DNA of 49,292 bases, taken from contig JAJTZA010000068.1 of assembly GCA_021463905.1 (NCBI GenBank), positions 1 to 49,292 on the forward strand. The letters run 5' to 3'. Below are positions 1 through 9,205 of the stretch, piece after piece. The stretch's first letter is position 1. Every line of letters starts with the position of its first letter. The translations under genes were made by a program, and so were the position numbers. The DNA is from Terrimicrobiaceae bacterium. GTDB taxonomy: Bacteria; Verrucomicrobiota; Verrucomicrobiia; Chthoniobacterales; Terrimicrobiaceae. Below the pieces are notes generated by a model that did no database searches, was not told the origin of the DNA, and saw only the letters and a program-made list of their open reading frames with translations.

Positions 1-2120
1 GACGCGATCTGCAACCATGCAGGTTCCAAACGAAACGGGAGTTCGACAGGCGGCAGAGCCTCCACGTCATTCACAAAGACGGCGAGCTTGTTGTGGCCGG
101 TGAAAACCGCTGTGAGAGAATTCCATTCGCCTGGTTTGAAATTGCTCACTTGAATCGGGCCCATTGGCGCGATCTCCACCCGGTTAGAGTTCTGCCTGCC
201 GGACCAACGGTCGGGAATGATGCGGAGATTTCCCGCCTCATCCAGCAGCACTTCGATCCCCTGGTGTGGGTTGTCTTCACGAATTTCCGTATGGTGTGGC
301 CCGTAGATCAGCAGCCCCCAGCCTCGGTGCTTTCCATTGGAAACCCGAGCCACCACTTCGCAGGCGAAGCCGTTGAAAGCCAACTGACGCGAGGCCCAAG
401 TCCGACCATCCTTGCCCTCAAGAACCAGTTTGCCATCGCGATAATTCGACTGCAAAGAATCGCGGAAAAACCAACTGTCCTTGGGGTTATCAAAGTTGTC
501 CTCGACTAAGGGTGCTCCCTCGGATTTGTCAATGAAGTCCGTGAGCTTTCGCAGGCGAGGTGAGCGGTTCGCTGAAGATTCGGGACCTTCGGGAGGCTGA
601 GACCCGGATTTTCCCTCACTCTCGAAAAAGCCTTTTAAGCGTGGCCAAACACCTCCCTCGGCACGCTGAAACCGTGCGGCAAGCTGGTCCATGAATTCGC
701 CGGGGTCGTAAGCGTCCAAGAGTAATTGTTCCTTTTCCGAAAACCAACGTCCCCCGACCCAATCTTGAGCGGGGCTTTGTGACTCGGCATGGGAGGCACT
801 TGCGGGGGGCGTTTCGGAATTTTCCAGATGCTGGGATTCCGGCGCAAATAAAGACCCCACGGTTCCGCGCATGATCCATGCCGTGGATAAGACCGACACC
901 GCCAAGAGCAGCGAAAAAACAAGGGTGGTGGTAATGGCCGTGCGGTTCCGCCGAATAAATTTGGCCGCGATGTAGGTGCTGGAAGGAGGTCTTGCCGTGA
1001 CGGGCTTGTTTTCGTGATAGCGGATGAGATCGCGAACCAGATCGTCAGTTGATTGGTAACGCCGCTCCGGCTTTTTCTCCATCGCCTTGTGCGCGATCCA
1101 ATCCAGCTCGGAGCGGAGGGCTTTGCGCAGAGTCTTGGGAGAATGGTTCCGGTTCGCCGCGATTTGGAAGGCTTTGCCGGCGGGCAGATATTGCAGACGC
1201 AGCGATGGACGGGGCGGATCCACATCACAAACAATGCGTCGAATTTCCGAAATATCTTTTCCAGAAAAATCGAAGGGAGGCAGGCCGCAGAGCAATTCGT
1301 AGAGCAAGGTTCCGATTCCGTAGATGTCGGTGCGGGCATCAATCTTTGCACCATTTCTCCCCGCCTGCTCGGGGCTCATGCAGTACGGAGTGCCCACCAA
1401 CTGATCGGCAATGGTGAAAAGCGTGTCATCCGTGAGCCTGCCTTCGAATGCCTTCGCCACTCCGAAATCTATCACCTTCACCACAGACTCATTGCAACCG
1501 GCGACAAGAATATTGCTCGGCTTGATGTCGCGATGGATCACGCCTTTCTGGTGGGCGTGGCCCATGGCCTCGCAAACCCAGGTCACCAGCGCGATGCGAT
1601 CCCTGATGGAAAGCTGATGTTCGTCGCAAAATTCCGTGATGGGAATTCCCTCCACCATCTCCATAACAAAATAGGGACGGCCAGTCGGAGTAGAGCCCGC
1701 ATCATAAACCCGGGCGATATTTGGATGCTCCATGCGGGCCAGAGCCTGACGCTCCGCCGCAAAACGGGCCAACACCTCGCGGGTATCCATTCCGGGTTTG
1801 ATCAGTTTGAGAGCCACCAGACGCTCGATCGGCTCGGTCTGTCGGGCCTTCCAGACCACACCGAATCCCCCTTCGCCAAGGGGTTCGATCAACTCATACG
1901 GGCCGATTCGGTCACCCGGCTTCGCCCCCGCCAAACCGTAAAATTCCTCCAGCGGGCGAGTGGACGTTTCAAAAAAATTGTCAGCAGACGAGTGTTCCTC
2001 CAACTGCCTAATAACCTCGGCTCGCAAGGTTTCATCTCCCGCGCACTGGGTCTCGAGGAACACCTCCCGCTCATCGGCGGGGAGTTCCAGAGCTTCCAGA
2101 GCGATTTCTTGCGCGTTCAT
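1..2120 (-). CDS. Serine/threonine protein kinase with C-terminal LamG/DUF1080-like domain, truncated at window edge
   Basis: Reverse translation from 2120: MNAQEIALEALELPADEREVF...GPYELIEPLGEGGFGVVWKARQ...VALKLIKPG...HRDIKPSNILV...VKVIDFGVAKAF...GTPYCMSPEQAG; glycine loop, HRDIKPSN and DFG motifs, TM segment, then a concanavalin-like tail. Open at the left edge, so absent from the ORF track. Confidence 0.9.
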   Translation of the reverse strand, partial: MNAQEIALEALELPADEREVFLETQCAGDETLRAEVIRQLEEHSSADNFFETSTRPLEEFYGLAGAKPGDRIGPYELIEPLGEGGFGVVWKARQTEPIERLVALKLIKPGMDTREVLARFAAERQALARMEHPNIARVYDAGSTPTGRPYFVMEMVEGIPITEFCDEHQLSIRDRIALVTWVCEAMGHAHQKGVIHRDIKPSNILVAGCNESVVKVIDFGVAKAFEGRLTDDTLFTIADQLVGTPYCMSPEQAGRNGAKIDARTDIYGIGTLLYELLCGLPPFDFSGKDISEIRRIVCDVDPPRPSLRLQYLPAGKAFQIAANRNHSPKTLRKALRSELDWIAHKAMEKKPERRYQSTDDLVRDLIRYHENKPVTARPPSSTYIAAKFIRRNRTAITTTLVFSLLLAVSVLSTAWIMRGTVGSLFAPESQHLENSETPPASASHAESQSPAQDWVGGRWFSEKEQLLLDAYDPGEFMDQLAARFQRAEGGVWPRLKGFFESEGKSGSQPPEGPESSANRSPRLRKLTDFIDKSEGAPLVEDNFDNPKDSWFFRDSLQSNYRDGKLVLEGKDGRTWASRQLAFNGFACEVVARVSNGKHRGWGLLIYGPHHTEIREDNPHQGIEVLLDEAGNLRIIPDRWSGRQNSNRVEIAPMGPIQVSNFKPGEWNSLTAVFTGHNKLAVFVNDVEALPPVELPFRLEPAWLQIA

Positions 2121-2151
2121 TCGTGAGGGGAATCAGGAGGTGGACACACGT

Positions 2152-2698
2152 TCAGCTTGCTCCCTGAATTTTCTGAAAGAGCCAGAGCTTGGCCTGATTC
2201 CAATGACGACGGACGGTCTTTTCATTCATCTCCATCATCGAAGCGATCTCCTCATTCCCCATTCCGCAGAAGAACCGCAGCTTCACAATTTCCGCCTGCT
2301 CGGGGTGGGCGGCTTCGAGTTCCGCCAGTGCCTCGTGGATGGCAAGCACCCGCTCATCGGTGGGTGGTTCCGGGATTTCGATTTCCGCAATGTCAAGGGG
2401 CTGCTCCCCGGCACCCCGTTTTGCAGCCAACCGACGGCGGGCCCGTTCCACGAGAATCCGCCGCATGGCCTCGGAGGCTGCCGCAAAAAACTGCGCCTGA
2501 TCCCGCCACTGAGTCGGTGCCGAGCGGATCCAGCCGCATCCATGCCTCATGAACCAAGACGGTGGCATTCAGCGTAACCCCCGGTCGTTCCGTGCTCATC
2601 TTCGAGCGGGCCAGCGATTTCAGCTCACCGTAAATCCTGACGACAAGAGCTCCCTGTGATTCGCCTTCACCTGAAAAGTGGATTGTTTTCGATTGCAT
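2152..2698 (-). pseudogene. ECF-type RNA polymerase sigma factor (TIGR02999-like), split by an apparent frameshift
   Basis: N-terminal half in ORF 2393..2698 (ALVVRIYGELKSLARSKMSTERPGVTLNATVLVHEAWMRL) and C-terminal half in ORF 2152..2568 (QWRDQAQFFAAASEAMRRILVERARRRLAAKRG...GMGNEEIASMMEMNEKTVRRHWNQAKLWLFQ) lie in different frames; directly upstream of the kinase. Confidence 0.8.
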
Positions 2699-2803
2699 CA
2701 GATGATCTTGAAGTGTTCTGAGTTTGCGTCACTTGGTCAAACCAAAGATAGATGGTGCAAAAAGGAAATTGCGGCGCGTCCCAGTTTGCCATTTGATGCG
2801 CAC

Positions 2804-3907
2804 ATGAGTATTTCCGCCATTGATGGCCTCAGGGCCCGGCGTCCGCATCTGTTTCAATCGCCGGAATTTTGGCGTTCCCGCTGGGAGCATGTGGTGCGGC
2901 AGGCGGAAAGCGTTGCCTGCGGACAGGCTCAAGAGATTGGTGAGAGCGCAAGCGGACGCAAAATTCCGGCATTTTTTTACGGGGCCTTCGAGCCGGTGTC
3001 TCCGACGGCCACGATTTCCAGCGCGATGGCCTCGGATCGTCCTGGTGCCTTCTATGCGCCTTCGCAGCGAAAAACCCTCTCGCTTGCGCTCATCGGCTCG
3101 ATTCATGGCGGAGAAACCGAGGGCATCGCCTGCTGTCTGAGTCTCCTCCGGCTGCTCGAGACCGGTCGGGATTGGCGGGGTCAACCCCGGCCCGCATTGC
3201 TGGATAAAATGAGCCGTGTTCGTCTGAGCATTGTCCCGTGTCTGAACCCAGACGGGCGCATCGCCGCAGGCGTGGATCATTTATGCGGTGGCGAGCTGGA
3301 GGATCTGTTTCTCGTGCAACAGGGCCTTCTGGCGGATGGGACTCTCTTTCGCGGGCGTAAGATCAAGGAGACGCAGCCCATTCCGCCGGGGATGCTGCAA
3401 TTCATGGGGGGGTATTACAATGCAGCGGGAGTCAATCTGCAGCATGATGATTTTCTCGGGCCAGAAATTGCTCCAGAAAACCGGGCCATCCAAAAAATGT
3501 TTCGGAGAGAGATTCCTGACGCCTTTCTGACCATGCACGCGCATGGAGCGCGGGCGGCATTTCTGGCTCCGGACGGACTGCTTCCTCCGGGTTACCAACG
3601 GAAGCAAACCGGGGCGGTTGGGTTTATTCTGGGAGAGATGCACCGGCAGGGAATACCATTTCTGGCTTCCGAGGACATCACGACGCCGCCATGGAGTTTT
3701 TATTTTCAGGTCTGGCTGCATTTTATGACCGGGGCGACGCCGTTGCTCTTTGAGTTCAGTCATGGACTGGCCATGCAACCAGCATCGCTCGAGCAAATTA
3801 TGGAAACCGGCTACTGCGTTTTCGAAGCATGGTTGGACTACAATCTGGCCTTCAGCCCCCGCCCCGCGACTCCCGACTTGTTTGGCGCGACCACGCCCGC
3901 CGCGTAG
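2804..3907 (+). CDS. M14-family zinc carboxypeptidase-like protein
   Basis: MSISAIDGLRARRPHLF...; LIGSIHGGETEG (HxxE-type Zn site), VPCLNPDGR, MHAHG, FEFSHG. Confidence 0.75.
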   Translation: MSISAIDGLRARRPHLFQSPEFWRSRWEHVVRQAESVACGQAQEIGESASGRKIPAFFYGAFEPVSPTATISSAMASDRPGAFYAPSQRKTLSLALIGSIHGGETEGIACCLSLLRLLETGRDWRGQPRPALLDKMSRVRLSIVPCLNPDGRIAAGVDHLCGGELEDLFLVQQGLLADGTLFRGRKIKETQPIPPGMLQFMGGYYNAAGVNLQHDDFLGPEIAPENRAIQKMFRREIPDAFLTMHAHGARAAFLAPDGLLPPGYQRKQTGAVGFILGEMHRQGIPFLASEDITTPPWSFYFQVWLHFMTGATPLLFEFSHGLAMQPASLEQIMETGYCVFEAWLDYNLAFSPRPATPDLFGATTPAA

Positions 3908-3925
3908 TCGGCCGTCTGCGCGATG

Positions 3926-4112
3926 TCCTATTTGCGGCGTCCCTGCCAGAAATCGTTGGGCATTTCGGCAACGGTTTTAGGAACTTCTTCGCGCGTGATG
4001 GCGCGGACATGGTGGTGTAAATGCTCCGGAACATCCACGGAGAGTCCGGCATGTCCTCTTTGGCCAGCGGGAAAAGCAAGGGGCTGAGAAAACACGGATG
4101 AGCGATGACCCG
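3926..4112 (-). pseudogene. Relic of prepilin-type (pseudopilin) gene, internally deleted, paralogous to 5893..6660
   Basis: Near-identical 3' end (VRAITREEVPKTVAEMPNDFWQGRRK) plus a fragment matching PLAKVDAPDTQWMFRGIYT (here PLAKEDMPDSPWMFRSIYT); the interval between them is missing. Confidence 0.8.
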
Positions 4113-4120
4113 ATCTGATT

Positions 4121-5428
4121 TCACGATTTTCCGATAATCCGGCGCGGAGCTTTGAGTGGAGGCGGATCGGAGAACCCCAAAAAGGCTTCGCCGGATTTCC
4201 AATCACCCAAGGCGTACGTGCGTTTATTCCTTAAATCGCTTACGCCTTCGCGCCACGCATTGAGCAGATGCTTGCCGATCTCGCGAAAGCCGGGGTGTTC
4301 TTTCATCGCCCGTCGCACCCGGGGGGCCGTGTCGGAAATGGCATCTCCGATTTTTTCGACGAGAGCCGCTTGCTCCCGTGGCGGAATGCCGAAATTTCCT
4401 GCGAGGAACTTTTCGAGATTTTTTCCGGGTTGCCAGGTCTTTTTTCCCATGAACGAGATACCGGGCGGACTGTCTTTATGCTCGGCATAAACACAGGTGG
4501 TCAGCATGTCGTAAACGGGCGCGATTTGAACGTCTGCCCTTGAAGTGTAGGTCAGGGCGATGTTCTTGGCGTGGCAGTCGGCATTGCGCAACGCGTAGGT
4601 CAGCAGGATTGTGGCGGCCAGATGATGAAAAGTTTCCCGTTGCTTTGCTCCAGGAACGTTATCCCGCACGGCTTTGCCAATGCGTTCCCATGTTGTCTCG
4701 TATTTGGCTGATGGCCGCATGCCGAGCAGGGCGCAGAAATCTTCCAGCCCGTATTTTGGCTGGCCATCCCCATCCACATCGAACCGATGGACGACGAGTG
4801 CCTGCCCATCCTGGGAAACTTCTGTGCGAGCCGTGGGCACGATTTTGGCCGCTACTTGCATGCCCAGATGTTCGTTCAGGGCGACGAAAGGCAGATGTTG
4901 TGACGACCCTTTGACGATGTGCCTGCGCGTGAAAAGAGTCGCCTTGCCGTATTGTGAAAAGCGCGATCCTTTTTGCACATCCAGAAACTTCGGCACGACA
5001 CCCGACACGCCACTGGTCGCATACTTGCGCACCAGCGCCGAAAATGCCGCCTCGGAATTATCGCCTTTCAGTAATTCCGCCACATCCAAAGGCGTGACAG
5101 GTTCGTTCAAATCGGCTCCAGGGACAGCAACTTGCAGGCGACCGATCATGTTTCGTCCGACAATCGAGAGTAACGTGATGGGACTGGCTCCGATATGGCG
5201 GCCAAACTGTTCTTCCAGCACATGCAGCAGATATCCCTCGGGAAGATTCATGCGAAAAATTGGGTGCAGGGGATCGTCCCAAACCCATGACTCCGTCCGC
5301 ACTGGCATGGTCAGCGAGACCAAATGATTCGGATCCGCGCCTGCCTCATAGGTCAGAACGCTCTTGAAATCACCAATGCTTTCCAACGTGGCCACCGGCT
5401 TGCTCAAGACGAATACCGTCAGTTTCAT
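4121..5428 (-). CDS. hipA: HipA-family type II toxin (Ser/Thr kinase)
   Basis: MKLTVFVLSKPVATLE...FRMNLPEGYLL...GASPITLLSIVGRNMIGRLQV...ATSGVSGVVPKFL...LRNADCHAKNIALTYT...PVYDMLTT; HipA N-terminal and catalytic motifs. Confidence 0.9.
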   Translation of the reverse strand: MKLTVFVLSKPVATLESIGDFKSVLTYEAGADPNHLVSLTMPVRTESWVWDDPLHPIFRMNLPEGYLLHVLEEQFGRHIGASPITLLSIVGRNMIGRLQVAVPGADLNEPVTPLDVAELLKGDNSEAAFSALVRKYATSGVSGVVPKFLDVQKGSRFSQYGKATLFTRRHIVKGSSQHLPFVALNEHLGMQVAAKIVPTARTEVSQDGQALVVHRFDVDGDGQPKYGLEDFCALLGMRPSAKYETTWERIGKAVRDNVPGAKQRETFHHLAATILLTYALRNADCHAKNIALTYTSRADVQIAPVYDMLTTCVYAEHKDSPPGISFMGKKTWQPGKNLEKFLAGNFGIPPREQAALVEKIGDAISDTAPRVRRAMKEHPGFREIGKHLLNAWREGVSDLRNKRTYALGDWKSGEAFLGFSDPPPLKAPRRIIGKS

Positions 5429-5676
5429 GACCCGCGCTCCTTCCGCAATTCATCCAGCGAACCCGCCGTGCCTTTTTCTGCAAACTGAATTTCCATCCCC
5501 AAAACCGCCAGCACGGCCAGCAGTTTCCGGGCTCCAAATTCCGCCGTCCGCCCTTGTTCAAATCGAGATAATGTTTCTGGAGTAATGCCTGACTGTGAGG
5601 CCACAACACCTTGCCGTTGTTTCAGGATCTTGCGTCGTTTTGCCACAGCTTCTCCTAGCTCTTGGAGTGTCGTCAT
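5425..5676 (-). CDS. HipB-like XRE-family antitoxin
   Basis: MTTLQELGEAVAKRRKILKQRQGVVASQSGITPETLSRFEQGRTAEFGARKLLAVLAVLGMEIQF; HTH of XRE type; 4-nt overlap with hipA. Confidence 0.85.
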   Translation of the reverse strand: MTTLQELGEAVAKRRKILKQRQGVVASQSGITPETLSRFEQGRTAEFGARKLLAVLAVLGMEIQFAEKGTAGSLDELRKERGS

Positions 5677-5695
5677 ATTGATATATATATCAATA
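5676..5695. promoter_or_regulatory. 20-bp perfect palindrome at hipB start, candidate autoregulatory operator
   Basis: TATTGATATATATATCAATA is self-complementary and abuts the ATG at 5676. Confidence 0.5.
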
Positions 5696-5784
5696 AAACT
5701 CAGAGTTCCAAGAAGAATTGACATAAATTTCAAAAAAATGCCCCAATGAGGGCCGCCTCTCGAATTTTACTTTCTCCCCACGAT

Positions 5785-5891
5785 GGCAGGCGCAAGAGAT
5801 TGGTAAGAGCGCAGGCGGAAGAAAAATTCCTGCGTTTTTCACGAGGCGTTCGAACTGGTCTCCTCGACGGTCACGATTTCCTGTGCGGTGA
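5785..5891 (+). pseudogene. Relic of M14 peptidase gene (paralogous to about 2927..3030)
   Basis: aggcgcaagagattggtaagagcgcaggcggaagaaaaattcctgcgtttttcacgaggcgttcgaactggtctcctcgacggtcacgatttcc closely matches the intact gene at 2927-3020, then jumps to sequence matching the 3' flank at about 3918. Confidence 0.8.
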
Positions 5892-5892
5892 T

Positions 5893-6660
5893 CTATTTGC
5901 GGCGTCCCTGCCAGAAATCATTGGGCATTTCGGCGACGGTTTTAGGAACTTCTTCGCGCGTGATGGCGCGGACGCTTCCATCGGCAAACGCCACGTTCAC
6001 ATTTTTGTTGTGCCTGCTCTCCAGCTTTTGCCACGACTCCTCGTTGTTGACTCCAGCAATGGCAGCAAGGTAATGACCGAAAAATTCCATGTAGAGCATC
6101 ATTTTTGAAGGTTCATGCACGCTCAAGCGATTGAGAACACTATTGCTGTTCCCCCCCGTACCTGGGCAATAGGCGTTTTGGGCATAGCTCAGACCATATT
6201 TGACGGGTTTGTTGGTGACAGGGTCTGTATAGGTGGAGGGAGTGTAAATCCCTCGGAACATCCACTGAGTGTCCGGCGCGTCCACTTTAGCCAATGGGCA
6301 CACCAAGGGGCTATTCATGTAATTTTCGCCGGTGCCGGGGATTTTTCCAAGATAGGGGATGAGATAATTGGAAAAAACAGTTCCTACTGCGCTGGGTGGC
6401 CAGTCGCCATTATGGTCGTTGGAATAGGTTGCTGATGCCGCACTGATTTGTCTCAGGTTGGAAACACATCGCATCATGGCCGCCTTTTTATGCACGCTCT
6501 TCAAGGAAGGCATGAGGAGAGCGACTAGTACAGCCAGAATGGCCACGATGGCGAGGATTTCGATCAGCGACAGACCACGACAGGAGGACGCCTCACTTCG
6601 GAGAAAAATTGGCGGGCGGCGGGTTCGTTTAGTTTTGGGGATCATGGAGGAGTTCCTCAA
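5893..6660 (-). CDS. Prepilin-type N-terminal cleavage/methylation domain protein (pseudopilin-like, DUF1559-type)
   Basis: CRGLSLIEILAIVAILAVLVALLMPSL prepilin segment; C-terminal NVAFADGSVRAITREEVP; possible alternative start at 6645. Confidence 0.85.
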   Translation of the reverse strand: MRNSSMIPKTKRTRRPPIFLRSEASSCRGLSLIEILAIVAILAVLVALLMPSLKSVHKKAAMMRCVSNLRQISAASATYSNDHNGDWPPSAVGTVFSNYLIPYLGKIPGTGENYMNSPLVCPLAKVDAPDTQWMFRGIYTPSTYTDPVTNKPVKYGLSYAQNAYCPGTGGNSNSVLNRLSVHEPSKMMLYMEFFGHYLAAIAGVNNEESWQKLESRHNKNVNVAFADGSVRAITREEVPKTVAEMPNDFWQGRRK

Positions 6661-7867
6661 GGGCTTTATTTAATCGTTCCTCGATTTGCGGTGTGGCCAG
6701 GCTGGCTGTTGGTTCGTAACCACCCTCCTCGAACATTGCTGCGGTGGGCAGATAAAAATAGGTTGAGTTTCCATGAGATGCGCAGGCGACCAGCGCTTCC
6801 GGAGCAAGCGACTGTGCGTAAATCTGGTATTCGACAACCGCCTCCGAGGGGAACGAAAGAATGTGGACGCCCTCGCCCAGACTCAGCCGATAGAGCGAGA
6901 TATTTTCCCACTTTTCCTGTTCTTTGGCCAAGAGCCGCTTTGCTTCTTCCAATAGACTGGTCTCTTTTTCAGTCCAATCAAAAGGGAAGAGGAACTCCGC
7001 ACGGGCAAAAGAAATCGGGCCGAGTGGTCGCTCCTCAAGATGCTGGATATTGGACACCAATCCCCCTCCCATGCGGCAACCCATCATCCGCAGACTTTTC
7101 TCCTTGTCGCCAAGAAAATATTTCCCAAGGGTCACGTCGCCGGAGCAACCCGTCAAATACATGTGGAATATCCCATCCCCCAGTGTGCTTTCCGCGTAAG
7201 CCAGTGCCACACCGGGCATATCTGCGCTCACGAGGCTGCGATGGTAGGCGGTCATGGGATGAGTGGCATAAAAATGCAGAGCCACCAGCGGTTTCCCGTT
7301 ATTGTCCGCCAGAGCGATTGTGCGCAGGAGTGGGTCAATTTTTCCCACCGGACGCGCACGGAGTCTCGGGTCATCGCACATGCTGAATCGCGTGGCAACG
7401 CTGCGTCCGTTCTCGATGATGCGCCGATTGGCTGCCAAACCACTCATTCGCTGCTCAGCAACCATCAGTTTGGCCGCCACCGACCATTCAGCTGCAGCCG
7501 TTTCGCGGACGGTCGTCTCCAGCCTTGCGATGGTCTGCTCGGCATAACCAAGATCTGAAGTCAGAAATCCAACTGCCTCGATATCGGATGTCGCTGTGAT
7601 GCGCATGCTGTCGTGTTGGTGCAGGCAATGTAGAAGCACGCGCTCCTCTTCAATTTGGGCCGCTGCGGCAATGCGTCGTCGCCAGTCCAGCCATGCCTGT
7701 CCCCAGATGTAGAGGAAATCGCAGGCGACAAGTGCTGCGCGATTGATGCCATCATCGAGCAAGATCCCCCGGATAAAAATGGGAGAGTCCACTCCCTGAC
7801 AAACGCTGTAAGCCATGAACGCCCCGACTGAAGGAGTCACATCAATCTGGAAGGTGGTGAATTTCAT
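6629..7867 (-). CDS. Neutral/alkaline ceramidase-like hydrolase superfamily protein
   Basis: MKFTTFQIDVTPSVGAFMAYSVCQGVDSPIFIRGILLDDGINRAALVACDF...HCLHQHDSMR...YLTGCSGDVTLGKY; overall pattern of this superfamily. Substrate unknown. Confidence 0.6.
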   Translation of the reverse strand: MKFTTFQIDVTPSVGAFMAYSVCQGVDSPIFIRGILLDDGINRAALVACDFLYIWGQAWLDWRRRIAAAAQIEEERVLLHCLHQHDSMRITATSDIEAVGFLTSDLGYAEQTIARLETTVRETAAAEWSVAAKLMVAEQRMSGLAANRRIIENGRSVATRFSMCDDPRLRARPVGKIDPLLRTIALADNNGKPLVALHFYATHPMTAYHRSLVSADMPGVALAYAESTLGDGIFHMYLTGCSGDVTLGKYFLGDKEKSLRMMGCRMGGGLVSNIQHLEERPLGPISFARAEFLFPFDWTEKETSLLEEAKRLLAKEQEKWENISLYRLSLGEGVHILSFPSEAVVEYQIYAQSLAPEALVACASHGNSTYFYLPTAAMFEEGGYEPTASLATPQIEERLNKALEELLHDPQN

Positions 7868-7889
7868 GGCAACGGAACTGCCATTTCCC

Positions 7890-9131
7890 TCACATTTTTT
7901 CCTCAAGGTCACGCATCACTTCGGCCATGCGATCCACCACATCTTCCGTCATGGACTCGTTAAAGGCAATCATCATGTGATTGGCAAGTGCTCTCTCTGC
8001 GTTGGGGCAGCAATTGTCGTAGTCGGGAACGCGCTGGCATTGTGGCAGTGACCAGGGGATGCCTGAATCTGCAAAAATCCGCTTGTTGGCGAACCACGGC
8101 TGCTTGGCAATGAGTGATGTGTAGGTGGGCGCGGCGGGAATGCCGACATCGCAGAGCTGTTGTGCGATTTTTTCCTTGGAGAGAGACTCCTCTCCCCCAA
8201 ACACACGCATCCGAAGAAACCAATATGCGGATTCGGCCTGCTCCGGCATCCATCCCAGCGAGAAAAGCGAGGACCCCGACAGTGCGGCACGGAGGCGTGC
8301 AGCCAATCTCTGCCGCCGGGAAATAAAGGCCGGCAAGCGACGCAATTGCACCCGCCCCATCGCGGCCTCAAGCTCCGTCATACGATAGTTCAGGCCCAAA
8401 AATCCCCCCACATCAGAGCGGGAAAAGTTTTTTCCGCGATCCGCAAAGCTCTTGGCTCTCCAATACAGAGCTTCGTCGTTCGTCGTGACCATGCCGCCCT
8501 GTCCGCCCGAGGTGTGGTGTTTTCCGCTCATAAGGCTGAACGCGCCCAATGTGCCAAAACTGCCCACCCTCTGGCCGTTCCACGTTGCATCATGCGCCTG
8601 TGCCACATCTTCAATCACTGGCAGATGGTGGCGGCTTGCAACTTCCATGATCGCCCCCATGTCACACGGCTCGCCGGCAATATGTGCCACCACGATGGCC
8701 CGGGTCTGGTCGGTGATCACCTTCTCGATGCTCTCCGCTGTGACATTAAAAGTCTCCGGATCGGTATCCGCAAAAACTGGAATACACAAACTTGCCAAAA
8801 CCGGGCCGATGCCTCCGGGATCGGTAATCGGCGGACAAATCACCTCGCTGCCAGGCTCAAGATTCAGCGCAGCAATCGCTGCGTGAACAGCTGCTGTACC
8901 CGAACTCACCGCCGTGGCAAACCCGGTTCCCATGTGTGCGGCAAACTCTTGCTCGTAGGCATCCACCTCTTCACCACCATAGCGATCAAAGGCCGTATGT
9001 TTTGCAATCGCCTTGTCAATCACGCGCAGCACTGCGTCACGCTCCTCTTCGCTAATCAGAGCGCGTCGGAAATCCTCCGGCTGAAAACGAGAGGACACGG
9101 ACGATTTTGTTTGGTTTGACGACTTGGACAT
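7890..9131 (-). CDS. DegT/DnrJ/EryC1/StrS-family PLP-dependent aminotransferase
   Basis: GTGFATAVSSGTAAVHAAIAALNLEPGSEVICPPITD...PVIEDVAQAHDATWNGQRVGSFGTLGAFSLMSGKHHTSGGQGGMVTTND, includes the PLP lysine region. Confidence 0.9.
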   Translation of the reverse strand: MSKSSNQTKSSVSSRFQPEDFRRALISEEERDAVLRVIDKAIAKHTAFDRYGGEEVDAYEQEFAAHMGTGFATAVSSGTAAVHAAIAALNLEPGSEVICPPITDPGGIGPVLASLCIPVFADTDPETFNVTAESIEKVITDQTRAIVVAHIAGEPCDMGAIMEVASRHHLPVIEDVAQAHDATWNGQRVGSFGTLGAFSLMSGKHHTSGGQGGMVTTNDEALYWRAKSFADRGKNFSRSDVGGFLGLNYRMTELEAAMGRVQLRRLPAFISRRQRLAARLRAALSGSSLFSLGWMPEQAESAYWFLRMRVFGGEESLSKEKIAQQLCDVGIPAAPTYTSLIAKQPWFANKRIFADSGIPWSLPQCQRVPDYDNCCPNAERALANHMMIAFNESMTEDVVDRMAEVMRDLEEKM

Positions 9132-9135
9132 ACAA

Positions 9136-9153
9136 ACTGGTTTCTAGTGGTTT
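9136..9153 (+). promoter_or_regulatory. Operator-like element S1 (TGGTTT-N4-TGGTTT direct repeat, 10-bp spacing)
   Basis: ACTGGTTTCTAGTGGTTT, 4 bp from the start codon at 9131; orientation opposite to the gene. Confidence 0.6.
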
Positions 9154-9205
9154 CTTTGTAAAATGACAATCAAAAAATCGAATACGCCGTTGGCTTGTGG
9201 GCGAT

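Noticed and set aside
635-1354. 239-aa minus-strand ORF
   Set aside because: Out-of-frame overlap with the kinase gene; no family-like sequence.
1053-2126. 357-aa plus-strand ORF (and 1049..1417) over the kinase
   Set aside because: Antisense shadow of the clearly conserved kinase reading frame on the minus strand.
2734-2754. TTGGTcaaACCAA inverted repeat upstream of the peptidase as another operator copy
   Set aside because: Inverted rather than direct repeat, no 10-bp TGGTWT pair, and about 60 bp from the start.
8160-9119. 319-aa plus-strand ORF
   Set aside because: Antisense to the DegT aminotransferase.
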